A stretch of 64,000 nt of DNA, taken from the NCBI GenBank assembly GCA_030280995.1, contig JASXTE010000027.1, positions 124,001-188,000 on the forward strand, read 5' to 3'. Positions 40,189 through 51,000 of the stretch are shown here, piece by piece (the first letter of the stretch is position 1; the number at the start of each line of letters is the position of its first letter). The position numbers were made by a program, and so were the translations under genes. The notes under the pieces are model-generated. The model had not been told where the DNA came from and ran no database searches. It saw nothing but the letters and a program-made list of their open reading frames with translations. This DNA comes from Hemileia vastatrix (Eukaryota; Basidiomycota; Pucciniomycetes; Pucciniales; Zaghouaniaceae).

Positions 40189-40875
40189 ATGGAGTTAATC
40201 AAATGCTTTACCCTTTGTTTGTTGTTAGTGAATTTATTTCAATTTACTTTGACCCAAGAAAAAAGTTCTAACATGACAGTAGATGATTTAATGGGTGGAC
40301 CATTTACTCAAAATCTTGATATTGACTATCAATTTGCTTTACAAATGTTACCCATGTTTGGAGATATTTTATCACCAGAAGTAATACTTCCAATGCTCAA
40401 TGATTTGGATTTAAAGGACATCATTGAAACACTTGATTCAGGAATTGGTATTTTACAATGTACTCGAGATGCCTTGAAAGAAGAAAGTTCAAAACAATCT
40501 GGTAAGAAGAGTGAACCAAACAAATCTAAACGTGAGGATACAAATGTTGACAGTGAAACAGAATCAAAAAAAGAAAATGTCACATCTTCTTCAGATACAA
40601 ATGCATCACCTGATGATAATACTGGATCAACTTTAACTTTGGTCATGGATACACTATTGACATGTACAGTTGATTCAAGTCCTGAATTAGCATCGATTTT
40701 TTCAGATTTTGGTTCAAATTCAAAAGAACAACAATCAACAGCAACAACTACACGTAAACCAACAACAGTAACAACAACTGTAAAATCCAAATCAAAACAT
40801 CGAAGCAAAATTCCTAAAAGTAAAAGTACAAGAACAACATCAACTCCAACATCAACTTCAAGTGAATCTACATGA
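40189..40875 (+). CDS. Secreted protein of unknown function, 228 residues
   Basis: A single uninterrupted frame with A/T-ending codons and a good start context (ACAACAATGG). It opens with a signal peptide (residues 1 to about 22, cleavage probably near LTQ-EK). Residues 28-105 look helical and acidic to amphipathic, with several DI/DL/ML repeats and Cys91. Residues 100-145 are a Lys/Ser/Glu-rich linker; 146-172 are again hydrophobic with Cys159. Residues 180-228 form a basic Thr/Ser/Lys/Pro-rich tail typical of O-glycosylated or matrix-bound regions. The two mature Cys could pair. N-glycosylation sequons lie at about N28, N130 and N138. AATAAA lies 19 nt after the stop (40894-40899). No family is recognised. 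The gene is 650 bp upstream of the SLC4-like gene on the same strand, with its own promoter-like element. Confidence 0.65.
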   Translation: MELIKCFTLCLLLVNLFQFTLTQEKSSNMTVDDLMGGPFTQNLDIDYQFALQMLPMFGDILSPEVILPMLNDLDLKDIIETLDSGIGILQCTRDALKEESSKQSGKKSEPNKSKREDTNVDSETESKKENVTSSSDTNASPDDNTGSTLTLVMDTLLTCTVDSSPELASIFSDFGSNSKEQQSTATTTRKPTTVTTTVKSKSKHRSKIPKSKSTRTTSTPTSTSSEST

Positions 40876-40893
40876 AAAATACTTTGAAACTTG

Positions 40894-40899
40894 AATAAA
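40894..40899 (+). terminator. Polyadenylation signal of the secreted-protein gene
   Basis: AATAAA lies 19 nt past the TGA. Further AATAAA copies at about 40967-40978 are alternatives. Confidence 0.5.
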
Positions 40900-41383
40900 C
40901 TGTTTTAAGGTAAACATGGTGAAAGAAGAAGAAGAAGAAGAAGAGGGAGAAAAAATATATAAAGATAAATAAATAAACTTTCATGGTAAAATTGTTTTAC
41001 AACATTCACTTGAGGTAAAAACAATGTCTAAATTACCCTTATTTGACTGTCGTTACAGTCTGTCATCACTGTACGTTGCATTTGACGAATGATGGTAAAG
41101 AGTAACAACATCAACAGCACAAAAGTAACAGCAAAAGTAAAAAAACAACAACAAACATTAGTAAATGTTTAAATGTTAAATTATTAATGCATATGTATAC
41201 ATATTTTCTCTCTGTTACTTTTTTTCTTTTTTTCTTTTTTTCTTTTTTCCTTCTCACTATGTAATTGCTTTGTATGTTGACGATGAGAGAATATTTGTTG
41301 AGTGACTTTTCAAACTTGGTAACTGGTAATAAAAAAAATTTACCATCAAACATCAACTTATCGCGTGTTCATGTAGTTGAGTG

Positions 41384-41420
41384 TTTAAAAGAAAACCTCT
41401 TTCACGACCATTGTATCAGT
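41384..41420 (+). promoter_or_regulatory. Candidate core promoter of the SLC4-like gene
   Basis: TTTAAAAG at 41384-41391 lies about 33 nt upstream of TCAGT at 41416-41420, the normal spacing of a TATA box and arthropod initiator. It gives a leader of about 108 nt before the ATG at 41526. Confidence 0.4.
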
Positions 41421-41525
41421 TGAATTAGACAAACTAGGTTTCAACGACGTCGACAACATTGACATTAACATTGAGTTAGTTTATCAACTTCATCGAAGAA
41501 AAGGAAAAAATCAACATTCAAGACA

Positions 41526-43706
41526 ATGTTATTGTTGACTCAACAGCGTACTGTTAATCCAGTTGACCGCCAACAAATGGTCAATTGGTGGCCATGTAAA
41601 GTATTATTTTCCCTTAATCCACCAGTCACGTCAGTTGATGAAACAATTGATTTCTTAACATGGAAAGCAATACAATCAAGTCAATGGAAAAGTATAGCTG
41701 ATTCAATTCGATCAATAGTTACAATTAACAATGTTCCTGGTAAATTGAATAATTTTATTCACCAATCAAATAATTCAGTCTCAAGTAAATGGCAAATACT
41801 TATGGCTGATTTACCTAACTTATCATCAAAAATTCTTTCATTTGCTTTATTTACTCAACCAACAAATTTATATCCACTTGAATCAATTGATTTGATTGTT
41901 CTAGTTGTATGTAAATCAACATCACATCCTAAAAATCAATCAATGAATATAAGTGTATCAATTGGTCAATTATTAAATGATGATAATTTTGTTAACCATT
42001 TAACCCAACAATTAACTAATGAATCTCAATTTCAATCATTATTTGATTTAAAAATGTCATCTAATTTAAATTGTCAAGTGAAAGAAGAAAAAAAAGACAC
42101 TATAACATCAATTAATGACAACAATTCAACTGATAATGAAGTAAAAGATCATCAAAGAACAAATGATCATCATGAACAATTGATTAATTGGTTAAAAGAA
42201 ACTGTGATTGAGTATGTAAATAATTTATTCGGTGAATTAAATATATTTACTGATTATATTAAAGTATTCAATTGCATAATATGTTTATACTTGACAAGTA
42301 TACTAATTTCTTATTCATTTGCAATGATTTATGAACAGCGAAAATTATTTACAGTGACAAAGTGTATGATATCAATTTCATTAGGTGGTTTGATTAATTC
42401 ACTTTTATCTAACAAACCATTTGTAACATTAATGCCATCACCAGTTGTTACCATATGGTCAGTAGTTCTTCAAGATTATTGTAAAATTCAAGGATATAAT
42501 TTTAATCATTACAATACACTAAGTATTTTATGGTGTAATTTATTAGTAATGATATTTTCAATATTTAATTTATCACGATACATTTGGTTATTAACTCCAT
42601 CAATACAACAAATTTTTACATTAGTATCGTTAAAATTATTTACAGTATTTGTTTTAACACAATTTTTCATTTTATCATCCAATAATTATTCAATATATTT
42701 AAATATATTATTAATTTTCACATCATTAGCGATTGCGGTGTCACTTGAATCATTACGAAGTTCATGTATTTTCAATCAAATTATCCGTGATATAATATCT
42801 GACAATGGTCTTATTATCACATTGATCATCTTTGCCATTATCGAGGCATCAGTAAAAGTATTATCATCTCCATCATCATCATCATCCATGATGATGATAA
42901 GTAACAACAGTAGTAACAACAGTGAAGATGACTTGATAACTGATCTAATGAATAGTTCATTCAATGAAAATACTATAATTTCACTATATGATCATATATT
43001 ACTTTTCATCTACAGTTTTTTCCTATCAATGATGGTCATTGTTGAAAATGCTTTATGTCAAGTACAAATTAACAAAGAAACCAACAAAGAAGAAGAAGGA
43101 GAAGAAGGAGAAACTTCTTCAAGCATGAATAAGAGTATTTTTCTACTTTCATTGATAAATACGCTTTTGGTAACACTTGACTTACCAATTCTCAATGGAA
43201 TTCTTGTTATTTCACGAGTTCATTGGAAAAGTTTAACAAAGTGGACTATTCACACTGTAAATAGTCACAAGTTTCTTTCTCCTGTCAAAGTACTTGATAC
43301 ACGACTTGGATGTATCTTAGCAAATTTATTATTATGTTTCACAGTTTTCATCCTACGACATTCATTTATCTTTAAAATACCTCAGCAACTCATCTTTACT
43401 AGTTTATTATACTTTTCTTATCTGATTTTACATGGTAATACATTGTATTCACGATTAGCATTGTTACTTTGTCAACCATCACGATATCCATCAAATATTT
43501 TAACAACAAACGTATCATTTTATAAAATTCATTTATTTACATTTATCGAATTAATGCAAGTAGTAATAATGTCTACATTTGCATTTAATTATTATCTATC
43601 ATTGCGAATATTATTTCCAATTTGTTTAATAATAATAATATTTATACGTCATCAATTGATGACAAGAATATTTACATCAGGTGAATTAAATCTACTTGAC
43701 CGATAA
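41526..43706 (+). CDS. Divergent SLC4-family (bicarbonate/anion transporter-like) membrane protein
   Basis: A 726-residue intact frame without introns. SLC4 proteins carry bicarbonate, carbonate or chloride across cell membranes. The order of parts matches the family: residues 1-235 resemble a shortened cytosolic domain (DLIVLVVC, then a segment at 143-175 like the 'alarm/test-for-delivery' region); the membrane domain starts near 240 (YLTSILISYSFAMI). Then come NKPFVTLMPSP at 296-306, where the family has a QPLL-GFSGP motif, RDIISDNG at 421-428 (family: R-ISDFG-P), VENALCQVQINKETN at 506-520 (family: D-QIT--I-NRKEHKL), LDLPILNGILV at 551-561 (family: GLPW), and YSRLALLLCQPSRYP at 641-655. 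IHLFTF at 668-673 and the end GELNLLDR match the family C-terminus. Acidic/Ser-Asn loops at 449-482 and 519-534 are insertions. The usual N-domain is much longer, and the substrate-site motifs are altered, so transport is unproven. Confidence 0.8.
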   Translation: MLLLTQQRTVNPVDRQQMVNWWPCKVLFSLNPPVTSVDETIDFLTWKAIQSSQWKSIADSIRSIVTINNVPGKLNNFIHQSNNSVSSKWQILMADLPNLSSKILSFALFTQPTNLYPLESIDLIVLVVCKSTSHPKNQSMNISVSIGQLLNDDNFVNHLTQQLTNESQFQSLFDLKMSSNLNCQVKEEKKDTITSINDNNSTDNEVKDHQRTNDHHEQLINWLKETVIEYVNNLFGELNIFTDYIKVFNCIICLYLTSILISYSFAMIYEQRKLFTVTKCMISISLGGLINSLLSNKPFVTLMPSPVVTIWSVVLQDYCKIQGYNFNHYNTLSILWCNLLVMIFSIFNLSRYIWLLTPSIQQIFTLVSLKLFTVFVLTQFFILSSNNYSIYLNILLIFTSLAIAVSLESLRSSCIFNQIIRDIISDNGLIITLIIFAIIEASVKVLSSPSSSSSMMMISNNSSNNSEDDLITDLMNSSFNENTIISLYDHILLFIYSFFLSMMVIVENALCQVQINKETNKEEEGEEGETSSSMNKSIFLLSLINTLLVTLDLPILNGILVISRVHWKSLTKWTIHTVNSHKFLSPVKVLDTRLGCILANLLLCFTVFILRHSFIFKIPQQLIFTSLLYFSYLILHGNTLYSRLALLLCQPSRYPSNILTTNVSFYKIHLFTFIELMQVVIMSTFAFNYYLSLRILFPICLIIIIFIRHQLMTRIFTSGELNLLDR

Positions 43707-44728
43707 AATTGATTGACAACTACTGGTAAGTAAGTATATACATGTTGATCATATACATATATATGAAGATGAACATAATTCTTATTCATATGACACTTGC
43801 TTTAGTTAGTACTAAAGGTTGACTTTATTCTTACTTGTACTATTTTCTTTTTCTTCGTTTTTCTTCTTCTTCTTCTTCTCTTTTCCGTTTTCATCGTATT
43901 GTCGTTTCTTGTTTGTTGTATCTGTTGAACAGGCTGTTGATGGTTCGGCACTGTCAATGGAATTGTGGTCAAACAATTGACAAGTAATTCAGTTGAATGG
44001 TTCTTTTCGTGGAAATGAGAAGTGAAAGAAGGCAAAGTACATTAAAGAGGATTGGGGCGTACAGACTAGTAGTAGTGTTGTATTTGTTTGTTTTTTCTTT
44101 TCTTCCTTCTCTTCCTTTTCTTCATTTGACCCGCATAGTGTCTTTCAGATTATTCGACAATTGGTAAAAGGCACACAAGAAGACGTCGACGAAGACGAAG
44201 ACGCAAACCAAGAGCAAGACGAAAAGTAAAACGAAACAACCAACATACTATCTACACATATAATACATTTACATTCGCATTCACATACACATAAAGTAGA
44301 ATAGAACAAGCGCATGCACCGAACTTACAAAAGTAAAGGAAGTTTGTGTTGTCCAAAGAACTCCAACAGTCACTTGCTCCAGTTGCACCTGAGTAAAGAG
44401 CAGAGACAGAGCAGAAACAGTTATACTAAAGGATTTTCGCTTGGTTGTTGTTTCTTCTCTTCTCTTTCTTACTCTTTCTTACTATTTGTTCTATTTGGTA
44501 CATGTCTATGTGTCCATGTGTGTATGTGTGTGTCATGACCGGCACATGAACTTTTCGTGACTGGTTGATTCACTGACAACGTGCTAAGATGTGGCCGTCA
44601 GAACACTTTGAAAAAGTAACATTTCAACTCAATACCATTGACTGAACCAGTGAATAAAAAGTTCAAGTCTCTTTACTGTGTGACATTTTTTTTACTTCTT
44701 CTTCTTCTTCTTTTTCTTGTTCCTGTAG
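43707..44728. other. Spacer between the SLC4-like gene and the plus-strand dpr-like exon
   Basis: A GGTAAGTAAGT sequence at about 43724-43734, just after the SLC4-like stop, could be a donor for a 3' UTR intron; I see no AATAAA close to the stop. The rest holds TTC-rich tracts (43845-43880, 44695-44720) and no supported gene. The last part is the pyrimidine tract and acceptor of the next exon. Confidence 0.5.
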
Positions 44729-45000
44729 CATGAAAATGAAAAAGTTGAAGGACAAAACAAGCGGACAACGAGAAATAAAACTTGCCACAATGTGCCATGC
44801 AACTGTTAAATTGACTGTTGCACTTTCTTCCCTTCAAATTCTTTGCGTTTTTTCAACTGTATTTCTACATTTCGTCGTGTCATCAGCATCACCCACATCA
44901 CCTTCATCATCCACATCAGTCACCAACATGAGTGTGACTTCTAAAGAATTCAATGTATTTGCTGTCGAGACGACTCAAGACGCAGATGGATCACTTGAAG
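44729..45000 (+). CDS. dpr: Probable first coding exon of plus dpr-like gene (signal segment)
   Basis: A strong acceptor (long CTT tract then CCTGTAG|CATG) precedes the ATG at 44730, so a non-coding 5' exon should lie upstream. The frame has a polar start, a hydrophobic segment at residues about 29-50 (LQILCVFSTVFLHFVV) with a probable cleavage near SSA-SP, then a Ser/Thr-rich part. An inner Met at residue 21 may be the true start. The donor GAAG|GTCAGT ends in phase 1 and joins in frame to the exon at 58588. The link rests on matching phase and the missing signal peptide, with no transcript evidence. Confidence 0.55.
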
Positions 45001-48000
45001 GTCAGTTTGACGTGTGTCTATTTTCCACTTGGATCATTCGAGTATCTTTTCCTTGTTCATTCTTTCCTGCTGCTGGTGCATTTGCTTTTGCTGCTTGGGT
45101 TGAATCTTCTTTCTACTGATGCTGGCCAAGTCAAATTGAGCATCAACCAGGAGGATCGAGTTGTCTCTTGTACATTTTAATGCACACAGCAGGGTCGACT
45201 CATTCAATTGACAATTTTTTTGCCTTCTTGCTGTTAAACCGTTCTCAAAATTGAAAAGATCACCCTTTGGGGATAATAAGTGACACTTTTACTGTATGAC
45301 TTTTCATCAAACTTGTGTGATATTCGAGTGAATATAAAAATGAATGACAAAAACGGTAAAATGAAATTCCCTGGTCTGTTTGGTTCTGTTCTTTCTTCTG
45401 TTGTGGCATTTTCTTTGGGGATTCTTTCAGTGAATTCTTAACTTTATCGTGTCGTCATTTGATGGGAAGAAATTTAACGCTCTTTTCCTCTTTTTTCTTT
45501 CTTTCTTTCTCTCTTTCTCTCTTTCTACTGATTCTTTGCTTGAATGTTCGAGTGAGTGAGTGACTCAGTCATCCTCACCCATTCGATGAGACAAGGTTGT
45601 AGGGTTCACTTATACTCGAACCTTTGCAAGTACGAAGTACACCACACAGACACATTACAAGTTGGACCCAAAGTTTCTCTCCTTTGCTTCTTCTCTTTTC
45701 GTTCTTTCGTTCTTTCTCACTCTTTCCACCAATTGAGCCAAGTGAAGCAACTACTTTATTATCCATGCACACAGGGTGATACTGGGTCTTTCATTGACTC
45801 GGTTCCCTTATTGGGCCATAAATCAGCCCTCGACTCGACCTGGTATGGCATATGCATTATCTGTTCCTTCCTTTCCGGTGATGATTTGCACCAGTGTACA
45901 CAGCGAACAAATTTTTCCCTTGGTCTTTTTTTCCTTCTTCTTCTTCCTCTTTCCCTTCTTCATTGACTCTCTTCTTTTTGCCTCTTTGCTTCTTTGCTCC
46001 TTACTCACTCAATCAAATGCCATTTGTGAATATCTGTAGAGCAGTTACAACTTGACTGAACAAAGTATTTCACTGTTTGTATATGTCGTTGGAAAGTTCT
46101 TGTGTGTTTCTTCTACCGATTCTTTTATGGACATAAAGATTATTACAACAACAAGAACGATACAACCATACAACTATACAAATATACAAAAATGTATATG
46201 ATTGTTATTCTTCATAACTTTGATTCTTTTGATTATTTGTATTTTATTTTTCTTCTTCTTCCTTTATTTCGTCAATCGTTTCTTCACCTTTTTCTTCTGA
46301 TTTGTTCATTCATTCGTTCATTCATTCATTCATTCATTCATTCATCGGTTGTTCTTGCTATTCATTTGCTTCAACGTACACGAGCAGACAGAATGTGTGG
46401 TGAAAGATGACAGATCTTGGTTCTTTTTCCGTTTATACTGACTGACTCAGCACAAGAACTGTCACTTGTTCTCTTCATGACATTCACTTCAACAAAAGGC
46501 AAACAGCAGACAACCGGCAAAATGGGAGGAAAAAGTTTTTCTTCTTCACTTTTACTGCAACAGTGACTGTTGCTGTTGTTGTTGTTGTATTCGTTGTCCT
46601 TACTGTTGTCGTAGATGTTGTTGTTGTTGTTGTTGCTGTTTCTACTGTTATACTGTACGATGTTATTGGATGAACAGAATAAGCTGAGCATCTGATGATA
46701 GGCAAAAGGACTTTTATTTCTTTCTTCTTCTTTGGTGTTGTCGGTCATGTTCTCTCAGATATTCGTCACCACAAGCAAAAGTTCTACTTGTGTCACGAGT
46801 GAATTTGGCAGTTTTGGTCAATGGTCAGTGTTTGTCTGTGTTCCGTGTGTATGTTCATCTAAGTTGTTACATCGGTGCTTCTTGCATCTTCCATTAGGTT
46901 TTTGCGAGTGAGATGATTTTACTGACTATTGCCAGTTACAGAGGCATTTGAGCGGTATTGTCATGATGTAGCATGAAGTGTTATTCCGTTTTCCCTTCGG
47001 GTTGTCTTTTCTTTTCTCTTCTCTCCTTTCTTTCCTTCATGTCTTCACGGTGTGTCTCTTCTCCTTCATCTACGATCAGTCTTTAGGTGAAGTCAAGATA
47101 CTGCGAAAGGCAAAAATAGAAGCACAGACAGAGTGATCAACTGTATTGTTCGTTTATTTCATTGGTCATAGTATGGTGTAAGTTTTCCTTTAACTTGTCT
47201 TTGCCTATGTGCATGGTGTAGTTATTATTGCCATTACGATCTTAACGGCCAAAATGGGAGAAAAAGAACTTTGGACAAGATTCTTGAGATTTCTTTCTTA
47301 ACAATGCTTGTGCCTTCAATCGCTTCTGGCACGAGTGAACTATTGGAATATGGGTTTGTTCCATTGATCAGTTTCAACCCCATGTTCACACATTGGCTTA
47401 GAGAAAGAGAAAGGGAAAAAATAATACACTCAACAAAACATGGCAACATAAGAAGTAAGAATAAGATGAAAAGAAAGAGAAAAGAACAAGAAAAGTATAC
47501 GGAAAAGACGAGAATACTTTCATCATTGTTACAACTTGTCCATCCGTCACAAACACCAACAACAACAACAACAACACAAAGTTTGTCATAGAATTGTGGA
47601 CTTACCAAGTCACCACCGAACAAAATTCATCTCTTTCTGTCTCACTGATTGATTTGCCTTAATTAATGACATTTCTTTCAGTAATCCATGTGCCTATGTA
47701 ATTCACTTTACTTGGTCATACGGCATTTGTGTCCCATTGCGTGTGTCTCTTGATTCGAGGTTCTGTCTTTTGTCTTTCACGACTTTCAGCAGACTTTTCC
47801 CTCGATAGAGTTGCAGACACATTCAAACACACACACACATCCACATATATATATATACACATACACAGGCACAGACATTCTCATCTTCATCCTCATCCAC
47901 ACATTCTCTTGTACCCTGACACACACACATGACATGAGTAAGAAAGAGGCAAAGCAGACTTTGCACATTATCGAGGGTGCAAATGTGCCAATTGAACTCA

Positions 48001-51000
48001 TTCACTCGCATACAAGTTCACTGTTCACTTGCAAGTAACAGCACAAGTAAAAGAGCAAAAGGATTCTTCTACACAAAAAAAAGTCGAATAAGAAGAAGAA
48101 GAATCAAGTGAGCGGCAAAGAAGGTTTCACTGTTGCCACATTTCATCCAAACGGCCAAAGGAAGAACCTGACAGACTGTGACTGTTGACTTTCTTTTTGG
48201 TTTTTTTCTCTCTTCTTTACTTCTTTAACAGGCTTTTTCCTTTTTCCTATTCTTTTTATTTCTTTTTATTTCTCTTCCTTTTGCTCTTTTTTATCTTGTT
48301 GGTTGTGAATGCACTTCTTAGATTAATGCCATTGCTTGATCTGCTTTTACCGGATTCCTGTGGTATTGTGACATTTGCATTAAAAGTCTTCCCGTTGAGT
48401 ACAATTCGACTGAGATTGCAAAGTACATTGCAGAGTACAAAGATAGACGATTATACTTTGGTAAGTGTAAGGTGTAGAGAAAAATGGTCTTCTACGGCCA
48501 CTTGATTTTTACCTTTTTTTTTCTCTCTTTCACTTACATTATTTCATTCTTTCTTTCATCTCAAAGTCTTTGTGGCTGTTCAAATCAACCTGACTTAATC
48601 AAATGGTCCAAGTGGTTCCATTTTTTTCCACCCTCTGCTTTTAGATACAAGATGAACGGCAAAAAAATGGAAAAGGATAACTTACAGTTTATCCAAGTAT
48701 ATATATTCAGTCAGTTTGTCACCTGAAGAGTATAACTGACAGGCAAATTGTACAATAGACTATTACTCACCGATTGTATGGGAAAAAAATTGAACATTTG
48801 GGGGAGGGTGGTGGTGGCCATCAAATGTTCTTTCTCTCTTTTACTCATTCTTCTTTTTTGTTCTCTTTCTCTTTCTCTCTTCATCTCACTTTCACTGTAA
48901 TATCTTTGCCCTCTTTCTTCTTTCTCTTCTTTCTCTGTTTTTTTCCATCTTCATGTGCAGTTTTATGATGCATGAAACAGGCTCACTGCACACACTGAAC
49001 CAGCCTGATTTCAAAGTTAATTCGGATCACGACACTGGCTCACATATACTCACATATACTCAACTGAAATCAACTCAAGTCAACGTTGCAACTGCAGATA
49101 CTGTTCACCAGTTGAATCACTACAAGTGACTGTATTACCGATTGCACTCAGGGAAAGGAGTCTCTTCTTGCTTCTTGCTTTTTCTTTGCCTTTTTTTTGT
49201 GCACTTTTTTATTCCAGCAGCAAGTGGCTCTCCTTGGAAATGAAGTAGAGAGAAGAGAAGAGAGAAATAGAAGAAAAAGAAAGAGAATCAAAATACAGGG
49301 CAAAGAACAGAGAGAGAGAGAGAGAGAGAGAGAGTGAACAAACGGATCTGGCAAAAGGAGAAACAGAAAGGAAGAAAAAAAAAGTAAAAGCCTGTGTATA
49401 TACAAGAACAAAAAAGAACTTGGCATACAATGCAAGTGAATACACACGAGTACATTGTGAATGATCACAAAGTGAAATGGCACAAAAATACAGTAGAATA
49501 CAATAGAAAGTCCATCAGTCAGTCTGAGTGAGTTTCCTATTAATCAGCGCCATTCTCATGCTCAGGTAGAGCAAGCCAATGAAGCATCCACATCCGCATC
49601 GGAATTTCTTTTCATTGGGGCGGATGAAACTTCTCCCTCCATCCGATGCTTGTGTTTGCCTTTTACTCGAGAGACACAAGTATATACACACATACACACA
49701 CATACAGTAGTCTACTGAGTGAGAAGAAGAAAAAGAGAAAGAGAAACTTGTTCCATGTCTAATGGGAATGAGTATTCTTTTTGTTCATCCTTTTTTCCCT
49801 GTCTTCTTCCATGAGCACCTTGTCTACCGACCTGTCTTTAAACAAGCAATTAACTACACAAGTCACTAACACTTGATGATCTGCTCATGCAGAGTGACGT
49901 TGACCGAAGGAAAGAAAAAGTCAGATTGAATCTGTTCATTCGAATGTTCTTGTCTCTATCTGTGGTTTGTCTTGTAAAGAACAATGAGTGTAAGTTGACT
50001 TAAAGTTTATTCAATGGAGTGATCTTCTTTCTTCCTTTTTTTCATTTGTTCCGATCATCCTAGTCTTATAGTCAGTTGATCAATCAGTCATTGAGTCAGT
50101 CAAGTTCAATTGATAAAGTGAATGTTCTATTTATCAAGAAAATGTAAACGTAAAAGACGGACAAAGTAAGAGATAGAAAATAAAAACTAGTAGAAAAATA
50201 CTAGTAACTAAAGCTTTGTTTACACAGAAAAGGGAATAAATTCATCCAAGTATAACTCGTTGTATTGAGTACAATTCATTGGTACAGTATTGGTTGGTTG
50301 GTTGGTATTCGGATGCAGTCAAAATAAACTGCATGCTAATGATTTTAGGGATTAACTAACAAAATGAAGACACATTCTTCCTTCATCCAGCTATTTGGGA
50401 AGTTAGATAATCAGCAAAGTACACAGAAAGAAAATAAAAGCAAGAAGAGAAGAATAAGAACAAGAACAAGAACTCACTGAATGTTAACCAGAAGGAGGAG
50501 AAAAGAAAAAAGGATGAAACAAGGCAAAGCAAAATGAAGGAGAAAAGAATAAAGTTGGATCAAGTATAAAATGAAAGACAGGGTATTTCTTTTCTACTTT
50601 CTTCTTGTTGCAAATTTTTTTTTCTTCACCCGTTACAACTTTATACTTTATACTCGATTCTTTATTCTTCTTCATTGTTCTTTGTTCATTTTTCATTTTT
50701 TTTAACTCCACAGTGTCTACCCTTACGTTTTATACGTTCTTTCATTCCTTCTATAACTTTTGTGCATTTTATACGTTACTTTACGTAGTATAACGGGTGA
50801 ACATACGGTTGATTCTTTTTCCCCTCCATCTACTTGCTCTCTTAACATTTAAACTTTGTCTCTATGTGTCATTTTATTCTTTCCTTTGTTTTAACTGTCT
50901 GGTGTCGTCGTACATTTGCTCTTTGATTAATCGTGTGAAGTATTTATTAAAGTTGAAGAAATAAATCTTCATATTTGGCTAGCAAAGAAGGAGAAAAAAA

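Larger units (their letters stand above)
40876..41525. other. Spacer between the secreted-protein and SLC4-like genes
   Basis: It holds the 3' end of the upstream gene, a (GAA)n tract near 40923-40945, a pyrimidine tract at 41217-41250 and the candidate SLC4-like promoter. A minus-strand frame here (41111-41356) is low-complexity and not accepted. Confidence 0.6.

Noticed and set aside
46371..46748. Asn-rich minus-strand frame resembling the poly-Asn linker of the dpr-like gene
   Set aside because: The Asn codons come from a degenerate GTT repeat, and neither a matching Ig lead-in nor a consensus donor in phase was found.
47234..47380. Mixed-composition tail of a minus-strand frame after a pyrimidine tract
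   Set aside because: It could be a terminal exon, but no upstream partner exon or homologue is recognisable.
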